Assembly: GCA_022747635.1 (NCBI GenBank)
Contig: JAKTNV010000006.1
Coordinates: 63,937,090 to 64,001,089 of the forward strand
Direction of reading: 5' to 3'
Length of the DNA stretch: 64,000 nucleotides
Origin: Hetaerina americana
Taxonomy: Eukaryota; Arthropoda; Insecta; Odonata; Calopterygidae
The translations under genes were made by a program, and so were the position numbers. The notes beneath the pieces are model-generated. The model was given only the letters and a program-made list of their open reading frames with translations. It ran no database searches and was not told the origin of the DNA. Below, piece after piece: positions 11,640 to 22,040 of the stretch (position 1 is its first letter; every line of letters begins with the position of its first letter).

Positions 11640-12770
11640 CCACCCACATTCCGAGATGCTAATAGAAAGATACTAATAGAAGATGAAGAAATTGGGAAGA
11701 GATGAAAGGAATACGTTGAAGTACTCTCCGAAGGGCTCAAGTCACTTGTAGTTGGCTTAATTAAAAAGAAATCTTGGCAGAAGGAGTTGTATGGGGCGCA
11801 GAAATACTAAGATGCAAAATCGACAGATCTGTGAAAGACTTGAAATAAAACAAGGCACCATTAGTTGAAAAAAACAGAGAAATAATCAAGAACTTCGGGC
11901 TCAAATTTAAGGATACTCTCTTAGATATAATTAAAGATACTATGATTTTGGCAAACTACAAGAGGACATAGAGAAGATTCTGCTGATGGAAATACCGAGA
12001 AACTGTAATCAGAAAATGCAAAGAACGAAGAGCATTGAGTTCGATGCCACACGCATCGAAAATACTTGAATAATTACCCAAATAATGAAAATTTTGATAG
12101 TAGAAAGCCTCAAGGAAAACCAATAGGTCAAAACTAGAGCAACTGAAATCCTTCATCTACCTGAGAAGCAGTATAACTTGGGCGGAAATTAGGTCGCCAG
12201 ACATCAAGCAAAGAAAAGCTGAAGCTCAGAAAGAGCCCCTGGGGAAGATTGATCAATAGAGGTCGTTTTTTGGGCAAAATTAGGACCAAATAGTGCCTCC
12301 TTCCCATGTCAGTCTAGAAGTGGTAACTGACACGTTCACAGAACCTCAGGTTGCAAGCAAGAAAGTAACTTGTCACAAAGTTCATATAGAGCACTACATA
12401 AATCATTGGCATGAAACATCGACAGAGTTAACCATCGAAGAATAGAAGCATTTGTGGCACAGTACTGGAGAAGAATTCTCCTTGAAGGAGAAAAGTGGTG
12501 GGACAAAATGAGAATCGAAGAAGTGTAAATGGAAGTAGAAGAGGAAAGCGCCATATAGAGAACTACATGGGAAAGAAAAACTAGACGGATTGAAAATTAA
12601 TGGTGAGGCACTCTAGAATAGTTAGAAACATAATTAAAGGAGATATTCCGTTAGGGAGACTGTGAGACAAGCACAAGGGACCAATTGAGATGGAAATAAA
12701 ACATATAAGATATCAGGGGGTGAGGAAATTAGCTCTGAATGGAAAATTATATAAGTCTGCAGTACACACT
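11640..12770 (+). mobile_element. RTE-B retrotransposon, RT fragment
   Basis: A second RTE-like lineage, distinct from RTE-A. In order on the plus strand: SVKDLK with NKAP and KFKDTLLDIIKDT (RT N-terminal part; family style AIKDLKRNKAPG), KCKERRALSSMPHASKILE (family style EHRTISLMPHATKIL), a jump over the palm, KLEQLKSFIYL with SPDIKQR, RRIEAF, WRRIL, then RKTRRIEN and SRIVRNIIKGDIPLGRL. The polymerase active site is lost and many stops are present. The minus frames at 11956-12156 and 12336-12554 are antisense shadows. Confidence 0.75.
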
Positions 12771-12952
12771 TAGAATTTAAATACTGATAATGATGGCATC
12801 ACGTGTACTCCAGCCATTATTAAGCTCAAAATTATCCTCCATTGAGTAATCATTAACTTAGAAGGGTGATATTTTCTCCGAGTTTTAAATGTTATTTTCA
12901 CAAAAAAGTTATACTTTTCTATGCATGCCGCAAACTGTATAATCATTATAGG

Positions 12953-14110
12953 GTAATTTACCGGTTAAAGTAGGTTTTTGGATGGACACAACTACCAAAT
13001 AAATATTTTGTGACTAACAAAACATAAAATCCAGCAATCTACTCTGCATTAGGTCCCTCAACATCTCTGAGTACTTCCTCTCTCCCTTCATCTCGTCCAA
13101 CATCCCTACCCTATTCTAGTCCTTTCCTCGTTTGCCTAACATTCTTCCCTCTATTACAGTCGTCAACATTTCACTGCCGATCGATACGCCCTTCATCCAT
13201 TTTTCCTGCCACCATAGGATTTCTCTAAACCAACCCCTCTCTTACATTTTACCAATTACTTCCTCATTTGTTTTCCTGTTGGGCCATTTCACCTTCTCCA
13301 TTCTTCTCCAAACCCTCATTTCAAAAGCCTCAAATCTACGTCTATCCTCCTGCTTCAATGACCACGTTTCCGCGCCGTACATAGCTACGCCCCATGTCAA
13401 AGTTTTTACCAGTCTTTTCTTAATATCCTTACTCAAAGTCCCTGTCATCAACTCCCTCCTCCTCCTGAAAGCCTCTTTGTCTAGCGCAATTCTTCTCCTT
13501 ACGTCCATACTGCTTTGACCGTGTTGGTTTCTAGAGCAGGTAGAAGGGTTTACGTACGTATCTCGTAACAATTCCGAGATACGTAAACTGTTCTACCTGC
13601 TCTAGTTCTTGCCCTGCTATTTTAATGTTTAGCGCCTTTTTCTTTCTAGAAAATCGCATAACCTTTGTTTTATTAATATTGATTCTCATCCCATACCTGT
13701 CGCACTGCGTTTCCAATTTAATAAGCAATCCTTGCAACCCCTTGGCTGCCTGACAAACTAAAGCTTGGTCATCAGCAAACCTAAATGATTTTACGAATTC
13801 CCCGCCCACTTTCATCCCTACTTCCAGTTCTTCCCATACCTCTTAAATCATTTCCTCTACATACAGGGTGAGCAGCAACGGTGATCATGAGCAACCCTGC
13901 CTTACACCTCTTCCTAACACTGCCCAACCGGACTCTCCGTTCCCCACTTACACCTGAGCAGTCTGAGACATGTACAGGTTGCGGATTAACCTCCTGTTTC
14001 TCCAACCTATTCCCGTTTTCTGCAATATATTCAAGAGTTTTTCCCAATTCACACTATCAAACGCCTTTCCGAAATCTACGAAACAGGCAAATACCTCCTG
14101 ATTGTATACC
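12953..14110 (-). mobile_element. RTE-A retrotransposon, 5'-truncated RT to 3' end
   Basis: Minus-strand reading gives EVFACFVDFGKAFDSVNWEK (RT motif A), then RRCKAGLLMI in the frame next to the expected GVRQGCSLS motif, then FADDQALVCQAAKG with the catalytic FADD at 13768-13779. Next come RINKTKVMRFSRKK, LEQVEQFTYLG, DVRRRIALDKEAFRRRRELM, KKRLVKTLTWGVAMYGAETW and KTNEEVIGKM. The 3' UTR ends at the family terminus near 12953 (reverse complement of GGTAATTTACCGGTTAAAGT). It starts abruptly near 14110, the usual 5' truncation of non-LTR copies. It is about 95% like 28468-29745 by eye. Plus frames at 13132 and 13881 are shadows. Confidence 0.9.
13531..13605. repeat. Hairpin from a local inverted duplication
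   Basis: CTAGAGCAGGTAGAAGGG at 13531 and the reverse complement of 13574-13605 match over about 32 bases. In the sister copy at 29.1 kb this place holds only CCAAAACACTA, so the inverted piece replaced about 11 bases of the RT frame in this copy. It breaks the ORF at LEQVEQFTYLG. Confidence 0.85.
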
Positions 14111-14525
14111 AAAACTGTATAATATTAAAAGAAATGATTTAGATAAACAATGTAAGTTAATCACAGACCAGTAAAGAATGAGTATCGAGTCCTTGAATTC
14201 TTATTGGTTTTATCCTGTATTAATTAGATCACGGCTCCTTTCTCTTTTGAACACCTGTTTCTTAAGATAATTCCATCAACCTATTCTATTTCCCCGAAAT
14301 CACCATAAATATGGCGTTTCGAATCATAACAACAATCTGTGCTTCATACACGAGGCTGTATTATATGAATCATAAACTGTCGTAAAGCCAGCAGATAATC
14401 TGAACGAGATGTTGTGTATTAATACAATACAGATCTCCTTGGATACTTACGAGGTACCGTCTAGTCCTCCGAGCTGCTAAGTATTTCATGAAAAACCAAT
14501 TAGGCTAATTAGTCAAAACTTCTGT

Positions 14526-14768
14526 TACCTTTCAACTTGACCTTCATATAGTCCAGCACATTTTCCCCAACATCGACGATAAGATTTCATGACCACGAGA
14601 ATTCCTTTTTGCTCACGGGCTGATCCGTGACCGAGGCTTTTTTTGGGGGGGGGGAAGCTTTTGGGGTGTTTTTCCTTCTTTAAACTTTCGCACCCAAGGA
14701 TGCCATTTATCACGAGTTTTAAGAACAACGGAAGATACCACGACAACCATTTAACATAAATAAATAAA
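14526..14768 (-). repeat. Dispersed repeat of unknown type, copy 1
   Basis: The reverse complement of this stretch matches 19665-19905 over about 240 bp. Shared blocks include AAATGGTTGTCRTGGTATCTT, AAGCCTCGGTCACG, GAGCAAAAAGGAATTCTCGT, ATGAAATCTTATCGTCGA and TAAGTTGAAAGGTAAC (small differences). This copy has a GGGGGGGGGG run at 14645-14654. The 73-codon minus frame here is not kept open in the other copy, so coding is unlikely. No terminal repeat was seen. It could be a MITE or a piece of a transposon I do not recognise. Confidence 0.75.
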
Positions 14769-15035
14769 ATTATTACATTTACAGCTCAGCAGCATTAAAA
14801 GATGGAAAAGAGTGTAATAGTCCTAATAATAATTGCTTTATATTAAAAATATAAATTTTATCAAGTTTTCTGAAAGTAAAATGAAGAAATTAATTATGTA
14901 AACACAAGAGGAGTAATGAGAAACCTAACATATACTAAAAATAATGGTTCAAAATTCCACTGCTTGAGATGACAAAAGAAAAGGAGAAACAGTCATCTGT
15001 ATAGCAGCTGAGTAAAATGAGGGAGGGCATACTGA

Positions 15036-15290
15036 TTAAGTTTTGTACCTGAGGATAATGAACTTGTGAAGTGCTCTCTTAAATGCTGTTGAGGATGTAG
15101 AGTTTTTAATGTCATCTGGGAGAGAGTTTATCAGGCGGCAAGCTGTAACATGAAAAGATTTGTGATAGATTTCCGTACGATGGTGTGGGACAAGACGTTT
15201 ATTATTACCCCTATTATTTCTGTTGTGGACTGAGCTGATGGGAGGAAATTTTTGTTTAAACATTTAGGTGTGTGGTTTGACTATATCCTG
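15036..15290 (-). mobile_element. Non-LTR retrotransposon, ORF2 extreme C-terminus
   Basis: The 75-codon minus frame 15263-15036 reads KRLVPHHRTEIYHKSFHVTA, then RLINSLPDDIKNSTSSTAFK and a basic tail. The pattern (R-T-E-x-Y-x-x-S-F, then R-L-x-N-S-L-P-x-x-I, then a helix) is the usual end of ORF2 in Jockey/CR1-superfamily non-LTR elements. The frame is intact to its stop, but everything upstream is missing. Exact clade not decided. Confidence 0.7.
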
Positions 15291-15309
15291 TAGAAAATTG
15301 AAAGAATAT

Positions 15310-15975
15310 GTAAATTCCTACGGCCTTCTAGTTTTAACAGGGTTAAATGGAGTTATTCCCTCCCATTTAGTTACAAAGTGAAACAAATAGAAATCGAGAG
15401 GGTAGAATCCTTTAAATACTTGGGTGTGACAAGTACTCTCGAACTGTCCTGGGGAATGCACATACGAGAAATATGAGGTCGTGCTAATAAAAAATTGGGA
15501 TTTGTAAAAATAGTGCTGGGTAAATGTGACGAAAAAGTGAAGGAACGATGTTTTCTTGCCCTAGTCAGGCCCCACCAAGAGTATGCTGCCAGTATATGGG
15601 ATCCTCAAGACATGAATTTAATTTCGGAATTGGAACGAGTTCAGCGGAGGGGGGCTAGTTTTGTCAAAAAATTGCTATGACCAACGCAGTAGCGTAACTA
15701 CTTTGCTAGAAAATTTAGGCTGGGATTCCCTTAAACAGCGGCGTTTACAATATAGACTAAACTTATTAAAATATTTAAAGATGGGCCCTTTTCCGATGGC
15801 ATCAATAACATAATACGAACCCCAACGTATTACGGGCGGAGGGATCACGAATATAAGATTAGAGAGATAGACTGCAAGACTGACAGGTTTAAATGGTCAT
15901 TTTTTCCAAGAACAATAAGAGACCAGAATGCTTGTAATCGAAATCCCCCACTAGTCGGCTTGACATAATGAGTAT
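15310..15975 (+). mobile_element. L2/CR1-like retrotransposon, RT C-terminal fragment
   Basis: Plus-strand translation with few breaks: FKYLGVTSTLELSWGMHIRE, NKKLGFVKIVLGKCDEKVKE, LALVRPHQEYAASIWDPQDM, LISELERVQRRGASFVK, then after a frameshift SVTTLLENLGWDSLKQRRLQ, RTPTYYGR and DRFKWSFFPRTIRDQNACN. This is the complete post-palm tail typical of L2/CR1 ORF2. It is better preserved than the copies at 10.3, 44.9 and 63.2 kb, yet has a stop in HIRE*GR and a frameshift after FVKK. Confidence 0.9.
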
Positions 15976-15979
15976 TAAC

Positions 15980-16320
15980 CTACAAGGTAGCGACTGCGCA
16001 TGGTTATACTAGTATATTTATACATTTTTTTGCAGGTTCCCCCCACCTTTCCCCATCCATTTGAAAAACCCTAACCCCCTCTTTCCTTCTTCCCTTTATT
16101 TGTTATCCGACTCAATTTATTATTTAGCTTTTTGTTCTTACTTCTGCCTACCTGTCTTTATATTCGTTCAATTATTTCTTCAATTCATCTATATAATCAT
16201 CTCATCCGTGATCCACCTAACCCCCCCCCTCCACACACCTCTACCCACGCACAGTTTCTATAGTCTTTTACAGCTTTCGATATCACTTTAATAGTTATAT
16301 TTCAATTTTTAACTGGTAGT
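15980..16320. other. No gene seen
   Basis: Pyrimidine-rich plus strand between an L2 tail and an RTE-A 5' half. The 76-codon frame at 16061-16291 is Phe/Leu/Ser-rich from composition and has no recognisable domain. Confidence 0.5.
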
Positions 16321-17480
16321 ACTCCATTCTCTGCCCTCACACATATTTTTCCTTACAACCTGCTGGAACTCCTTCCTTTTTATCCAGTTAATTCTTCTAT
16401 ATTCCATTTTCTTACCTCTTGCCTTATCTATTTGAATCGACAGCTTCATTTCATGAGCACAATTATGTGATCAGAGTCCGTATCCGCTCCCGGAAAGCTG
16501 TGCGAATTGATGATGCTGCCCCTAAATAAATGCCTTACCATAACATTGATATTTTTCTGAGTCACCGGCCATTTTCCATGCAACCCCTGCTTCCTAAAGA
16601 ATTCAATTGCATTCTACCCGCGGTCTTTCCTCGTGCCTAAAACGTAGTCCCCAACCTCATCACCACCTCTTCCTTAGCCTAACGTCGCATTCTAGTCCCC
16701 CATCAATAAGAAATGTTTTCCAGCAGGAACATGGGATTATGTGCTCTAACTGATCGTATATCCTACCAACTTCTTCCTCCTTATGATTGCTTGGTAGCAT
16801 GCATACGTGAACAATGACCATGTTCGTCGGTTGTACTTTTATCTCTCCTGGTAACATTTTTCCGTTTCTTGCTCTACGTTTACCACGCTTCTTCCTACCT
16901 TTTTATTCAATATTATGGCAACCCCTCGTCGGCTCGCGGCCCCTTCGCTCTTTATTAGTCCATAACTATCACTCCAGTAATCCCCGCTATCCGTCCTTCT
17001 CACCTCGCATAGACCTAAAATATCTATACATGTATTTCCTCTTTCCATGTCTTGATTTATATTATCTTATTTTCCTGCCCACAACATTGTCCTAATATGC
17101 CAAGTTCCTAACTAATTCGGTCTTCTACTTCTGCTTCTTCTGTCCTGCTGCTTCCGGTTTTCCTTTCCAAGGATTTCGTGAAATGACGACCACGGAAGCC
17201 TTGCCTCTCCCTCAGCTGGGCACGACACGGCCGATTGTGCCGATTCCTGTAGTTGCCAGGACTCATATTCTCTGAAGGGTCCATCAATATATTCTTGGGA
17301 ATGATAATTGAGTTGGTTTCCCGCTGCGCCCCTCGATAGTGTTTTTAACGTGACACCATCACTTACTGGCCGCCCCACTGGGGTCAGACGCCATTGCAGC
17401 CGCCTCACTGAGGAACAGACTGCGTGGACAACCTTTCGTCTGGCTCCTAACCTTCGACCTATCTGGGATGGGTGACCCTA
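16320..17480 (-). mobile_element. RTE-A retrotransposon, 5' UTR and endonuclease
   Basis: On the minus strand the copy starts near 17480 with the family 5' UTR (AGGTCGAAGGTTAGGAGCC, CAGTAAGTGATGGTGTCACG), then RTMLWAGK near the ORF start and DILGLCEVRRTDSGDYWSD, SEGAASRRGVAIILNKKVGR, KVQPTNMVIVHV, GRIYDQLEHII: an APE-type endonuclease. The catalytic GDWNATVG segment is degraded to GGLECDVR and the FCRREGLVVTNTLF block is missing, but WKMAGDSEKYQ follows and GADTDSDH is recognisable near 16480. It is broken off before the RT. The 93-codon plus frame at 16814 is antisense. Confidence 0.85.
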
Positions 17481-18008
17481 CCAGGAGCAATTGTCATAGC
17501 TCCCACCAGCAAAGCTCTAGACGTCATCGGGAGGAATGCTGCGATTATTATTATGCAATTCAATAATGATTGATTTTTCATTATTAGATTTCCAAATATT
17601 GTGAATTCACAATTGCAAACGGGCTGATCGTCATACAATTTTAATTGCATGACGACAATGTGCAAATATCATTGAAATAACGTCAGGTATTAAAAAAAGG
17701 AAATGATAAATTTTAAGCAGGAAAAGATTTTCATACAAATATTTTAAGGTTCTCGTATTTTCTTTTCCATTTTTTTATGTTATAAAATTATTGTATTTAA
17801 TTTACCTTTGGTTATCCTCTTTAGGATATAATCTGCTCTTAGGATCTAATAAAATTAAGTGTTGTTCTCTGTTGAGTTATTTACAATTGTATTCTAAGAA
17901 TGCAATATTCAGCCCACCTATCTGCAATTAAAATATACTTATAAATAAAGCACTAAATTGCTCAGTTCAATAGTTTCAGCCTCAACTTTGTGGAAGTTCA
18001 TTTTAATA
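17480..18008. other. No gene or repeat recognised
   Basis: AT-rich filler between the RTE-A 5' end and the inverted-arm element. Confidence 0.6.
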
Positions 18009-18052
18009 AATGAAAAAGAAACACTTTGTTCCAATCCACCACTTTATTACAG

Positions 18053-18092
18053 GTACGACTAGTTTCGACGCTACGGCGTCATCCTCAGGTAC
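18053..18092 (-). ncRNA. Hammerhead ribozyme candidate, left arm
   Basis: Exact reverse complement of 18531-18570, so the same core, stems and extra U are present on the minus strand. The two motifs face away from each other across the 376-bp spacer. Confidence 0.5.
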
Positions 18093-18530
18093 AAAGTTTA
18101 AAGTCACAATCATTGTATATATATCCGGATAGATTATAGAAATATTGTGCATAGATCCGGAGAACAATAAAGAAACATCCTTTACTCAATGACATTCTGT
18201 TTGAAAACGTATCACCTCTCCTGGAAGCCTCCCTAGCAATAACAAAAAAACAGAACCTCTAACCCCTTCCCCCTAACTCCCATTGACTCCTAACCCGTAC
18301 CTTTATCCCCATTAGCCATTGACTCAAATTATACCGACCAATGAAATTTTCCCCTTTCTTAACCCACCTTCCAATCCCCCCCACTCACTAACGCTTTTCC
18401 TGGTGTTTCCTACCCTCTCCCACATTCTTTCGTACCTACCCCCGTACTTCCCTCCCCGCCCCCTCTTCCCACAACTCCCCCACCCTTTCCAGAAGAGGGT
18501 ATATATACAATGATTGTGACTTTAAACTTT

Positions 18531-18570
18531 GTACCTGAGGATGACGCCGTAGCGTCGAAACTAGTCGTAC
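18531..18570 (+). ncRNA. Hammerhead ribozyme candidate, right arm
   Basis: The 40 bases run GTAC, CTGAGGA, T, GACGC-CGTA-GCGTC, GAA, ACTAGTC, GTAC. Mapped to a hammerhead this gives core C3-U4-G5-A6-N7-G8-A9, a five-pair stem II with a four-base loop, G12-A13-A14, a palindromic stem III (ACUAGU) that would work best as a dimer, C17 at the cleavage site, and a four-pair stem I (GUAC/GUAC). One extra U lies between A9 and stem II, which is the weak point. Short hammerheads of this kind are known in Penelope-like elements. Activity is inferred, not shown. Confidence 0.5.
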
Positions 18571-18614
18571 CTGTAATAAAGTGGTGGATTGGAAAAAAGT
18601 GTTTCTTTTTCATT

Positions 18615-19664
18615 CACTAAATTGCTGTTCACACTGCCAAACAGACAATATCATGGCTAGACATAGATTTAGGAATGGTCAGATCAACTCGGGAGCAATC
18701 GTGGATTCGGCTAATATTTTAGTGCTTTTAATGTTTCCCTTATTTTTAAAATTTGAATATTTGAAGACTATATTTTTATATTTTAGAATACATTTTAAAA
18801 GGTCATTTTAATCTTTTGACGAATTTCCCATATCATTTTCAGGGTGACTTTGACCTATAATAGTTAGCATAAAAATATTAGTTCGTAGTTTTCAGCCAAG
18901 TATTTAATGAGCGGGTACCCAATAAAAACTCTGTTAGAGTTTACAAATATTTTACAGATGACTATTGGTCATCACCTGAAGCTTAAAACTTATAAACAGA
19001 TTTTTATTATTTTAATATCACCTTTTACCGTTCCGTTTCATTCTAATAATTCGCAATATGAGCTAAATTCTATCGGCTTACAATAGTAGTTGAAGAAAAA
19101 TATGGCTCCACCACATTAGTATAATATTTCTTAGTAACTCCATCTTTTGCCAGAATTTATATTTACTTTTATTAATATTTCACCGAATTAAATGGGCATA
19201 TTAATGGTACTGCTTCAATAGAGCGTGAAAATTGATATTCCCCCGCTATAAAAAATACTCACAAAAAATTAAAACAAAATCGGTGGAAACATCTACCATG
19301 GTAGTTCTAGATATGTGCGGCACATTTAATTTCCTTGGGAATTTTGAATTATTTATTTGTAACCTCATACATGTCGGCATTGACTGTATATGCTGTTCAG
19401 AATATTTAATCTATCCAAAACAAAACAATAATTTCGTTCCCTTTACTTATTTCTAAACCTCATCGTTTGACCTCTTCAAATTTTCTAGCGTGAATTACTT
19501 TAAGGAAGAGAGATATCTACCGATTAGATTAAAATTAAAGATTTTATGTTACACAGGAATTTCATCTTATAAACAATTAATGCAGTATTACCGTTACAGT
19601 AACCTGTATTACGAGTGTTACACTCTTTTCCATCTTTCAATACTGCTGCGCTGTCAATGTCATG
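18615..19664. other. No gene recognised
   Basis: AT-rich. Frames of 74-85 codons near 19232-19747 have no domain, and the second overlaps the dispersed repeat that follows. Confidence 0.6.
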
Positions 19665-19905
19665 GTTTTATTTATTTATATTTAATGGTTGTCATGGTAT
19701 CTTCCGTTGTTCTAAAAATTCGTGATAAATGGCGTTCTTGGGTGTGAAAGTTTAAACAAGGAAAAACGCTCCAAAAGCTCCCCCACAAAAGCCTCGGTCA
19801 CGAGGACCAGCCCGTGAGCAAAAAGGAATTCTCGTGGCCATGAAATCTTATCGTCGATATTGGGGAAAATGTGTTCGACTATATGATGGTTAAGTTGAAA
19901 GGTAA
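19665..19905 (+). repeat. Dispersed repeat of unknown type, copy 2
   Basis: Inverted relative of 14526-14768 (see that entry for shared blocks). Here the G run is replaced by CTCCCCCACAAAAGCC. Just beyond the end a short phrase, AGGTTAAAGGTAAC, is partly repeated. About 4.9 kb separates the two copies, with unrelated elements between them. Confidence 0.75.
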
Positions 19906-20876
19906 CCTACCAGGTTAAAGGTAACGTACAAGGTTAAAGTGGTCACTAAGGTAAAAGAGCGTTAACTGCACGAAATTTGGTGAAAACGACAGCTTAAGCA
20001 TTGCAATTTGCTAAGCAACATGAAAAAATCACATTGCCATTCCGGAAATCAGCAGCTCATCTATCCTTTTTTAGTTTCATCTATTTACACACATACCTGT
20101 ACATGGTGGATGTGATAAAACTCTCTGGTATAAAATATTCCGGTGATGAACTGATCGAATTCACTGGAATATCGAAATCGTCGAGCGATTGATACCGATA
20201 AGTTTCATTCAGATATTTTTGCAAATTTGGAATCCTAGAAACTCTGGATACTTAAGTAAGAGTCCCAGGGTTTTCAGACCGTTCGCCCCTCCTCCCATTG
20301 GGAAGTTGATAAGAGCCCAAATGAGTAGGCCACCTTTGAAGAAGGAGAGTTTAAGCTTTTGAACTTGTAAATTTTATTCTTTCTGAGAACCGATAGAAGC
20401 TCCTGGTTTTCGTATGAGAATCGGAGAAGCCTATCTAAGCCCATCCTTCTCAACCCCAGGTGGCGTTTCGGTGCCCACCCTCTAGGTTGTCTCGTCTCTT
20501 TAACCTTAAAAGAGGGTCCCCAGCTTGATTGTACTTTCAGGGGACCGGAGCAAGCCCACTTATTAGTGTAGAGAGGAGGATAGGAAGGAACCGGCTTAGG
20601 CCGGCCGTGCCCGTCCGCTTGCCGAACGGATCGGCCGAATCAGCCAAAGGTCCCTCAGTTGAGGCGACCGCACACACCCCACCGATAGGTCACGGAGGCT
20701 TCTCCGAAAAAAATGCTGAGATCACAAACAAAATCTGTGCGAATGGAAAGAGGAGGGAAATAAAGCAGGAAACCCCTTTCCCCACAGATTCAAACTATTC
20801 TATTTAACATTCTGCTAGAAAACTCACAAATCGATATCAGTTAACCGCGATAGCGGATGAAACACCCGAGGCACAC

Positions 20877-22040
20877 ATGGAAGAGGAAATGCTATTCGAA
20901 ACAGTCGAACAACAATCAATGAAAAGGCATAGAAGGGACGACAAATTTCTACTAGCGGAACAATTTCAAATCGACACACGCAATAGATTCGAGCCACGTA
21001 TCATATTGTCGGACGAAAAAGACACCAATCGAATCAATAACGAACTTATAGTAATACCTAATCCCAGAAGCATATGGCTCCCGGCAGTTATTGTTTAAAA
21101 AATATTAAAACTCGCCGAATTTATCAAAAAAATTAAGGGATATGACTGCGGATATGACTTTTACCATTACAAAAACTATCGACGGAGATAGAATCCAATT
21201 AAAGACGAAGGAAGATTGCGAAAAAATAAAATCATTTCTTAACGCGAAAGGAGCCCAATATGCCACAAGGGCCCCAAAAGGGGAGGGAGCAATACGATGC
21301 ATGATTCATGGCCTTGGGCAAGGGATTGAAAAAGAATACATCAAAGAAGAAATAAATTAATGCAACATCCCATGCGTTTACATAAAAATTAAAAGCAAAA
21401 AAAACCCAGAAACATATTATGCCACAATTAAGAGAGGGAATGACTTCGACATTTAAAAAAATGAGGTGAAATACTTATGCGCTCACCCAGTCAAAATTAA
21501 ACCATTTATGTATCGCAACCCACAGTGGTGCCACAAATGAAATCGTTTTGGTCACGGCTCACGATACTGCCAATCCACCCCCGGGTGCTACCGATGCGCT
21601 GAAGATCGCGCAGGATAAATTGCCCCCGGATAAGCCCAACACACTCCTGTGATTTCGGAGGGGACAGCGAAGCATTAAGTTGTTCTTGCCCTGTCTACGC
21701 AAAGGCAGCAAAGCGTTATGAACAAAAAGAAATGGCTCCCGAGGATCAAGAAAATTCAAATAGGACTGGGCAAAGAACATTCAAGCCGGCACCTAAGGAA
21801 AACCCCTGGCAGAAAAGGAAAGAAAGAATATAGAATTGACCTTACACCACTGAGAATACCGCGAAACGCAGGAATTCTCGAAAGAGCACCTTACAGATAT
21901 GACGCAAATTCTTTAAGCTTTTATCGAGTTTGGAAGATTGATGCAGCAACAATGCAGATGATGACGAAATTAAGCGGCATGTTTCTTTCCAATATAAATC
22001 ACAATGAGGAATGGAAAGGCAAACAAATCAACGGTCATTT
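20877..22040 (+). pseudogene. Jockey-like ORF1 (gag) remnant with zinc knuckles
   Basis: ORF1 of these elements binds the element RNA. The piece MEEEMLFETVEQQSMKRH opens a 73-codon frame; after a shift, MTADMTFTITKTIDGDRIQL, then CMIHGLGQGIEKEYIKEEIN resembles the domain before the knuckles. First knuckle (near 21530): C-H-K, stop, N-R-F-G-H-G-S-R-Y-C, which is Cx2Cx4Hx4C with the second Cys codon (TGC) changed to TGA. Second knuckle GCYRCAEDRA, then a CGGDSEAL...CPVYAKAAKR segment near 21655-21720. Several frames are needed. Confidence 0.8.

Larger units (their letters stand above)
18009..18614. mobile_element. Element with 115-bp inverted arms, Penelope-like ends suspected
   Basis: The left arm 18009-18123 and the right arm 18500-18614 are reverse complements with one mismatch seen (G versus T near 18028). 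They enclose about 376 bp of C-rich, non-coding sequence. Each arm, read outward, has CATTGTATATATA near the start, GACTTTAAACTTTGTAC, a CTGAGGA-hairpin-GAAA motif, then AATAAA and GTGGTGGATTGG. The near identity of arms in an otherwise worn region points to a recent or gene-converted structure. An inverted pair of Penelope-like terminal repeats is one reading, and a MITE with long TIRs is another. No target-site duplication was recognised. Confidence 0.8.

Noticed and set aside
13132..13518. 128-codon plus-strand frame
   Set aside because: Antisense of the RTE-A reverse transcriptase tail; the minus strand carries the conserved motifs. The same applies to 13881-14174, 25592-25981 (minus), 29415-29719, 49423-49842 (minus) and 50229-50684 (minus).
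15041..15060. TTTTGTACCTGAGGAT, like the hammerhead arm at 18.5 kb
   Set aside because: The likeness stops at once after CTGAGGA; there is no hairpin and no GAAA. It lies at the stop of a retrotransposon ORF and seems coincidental.
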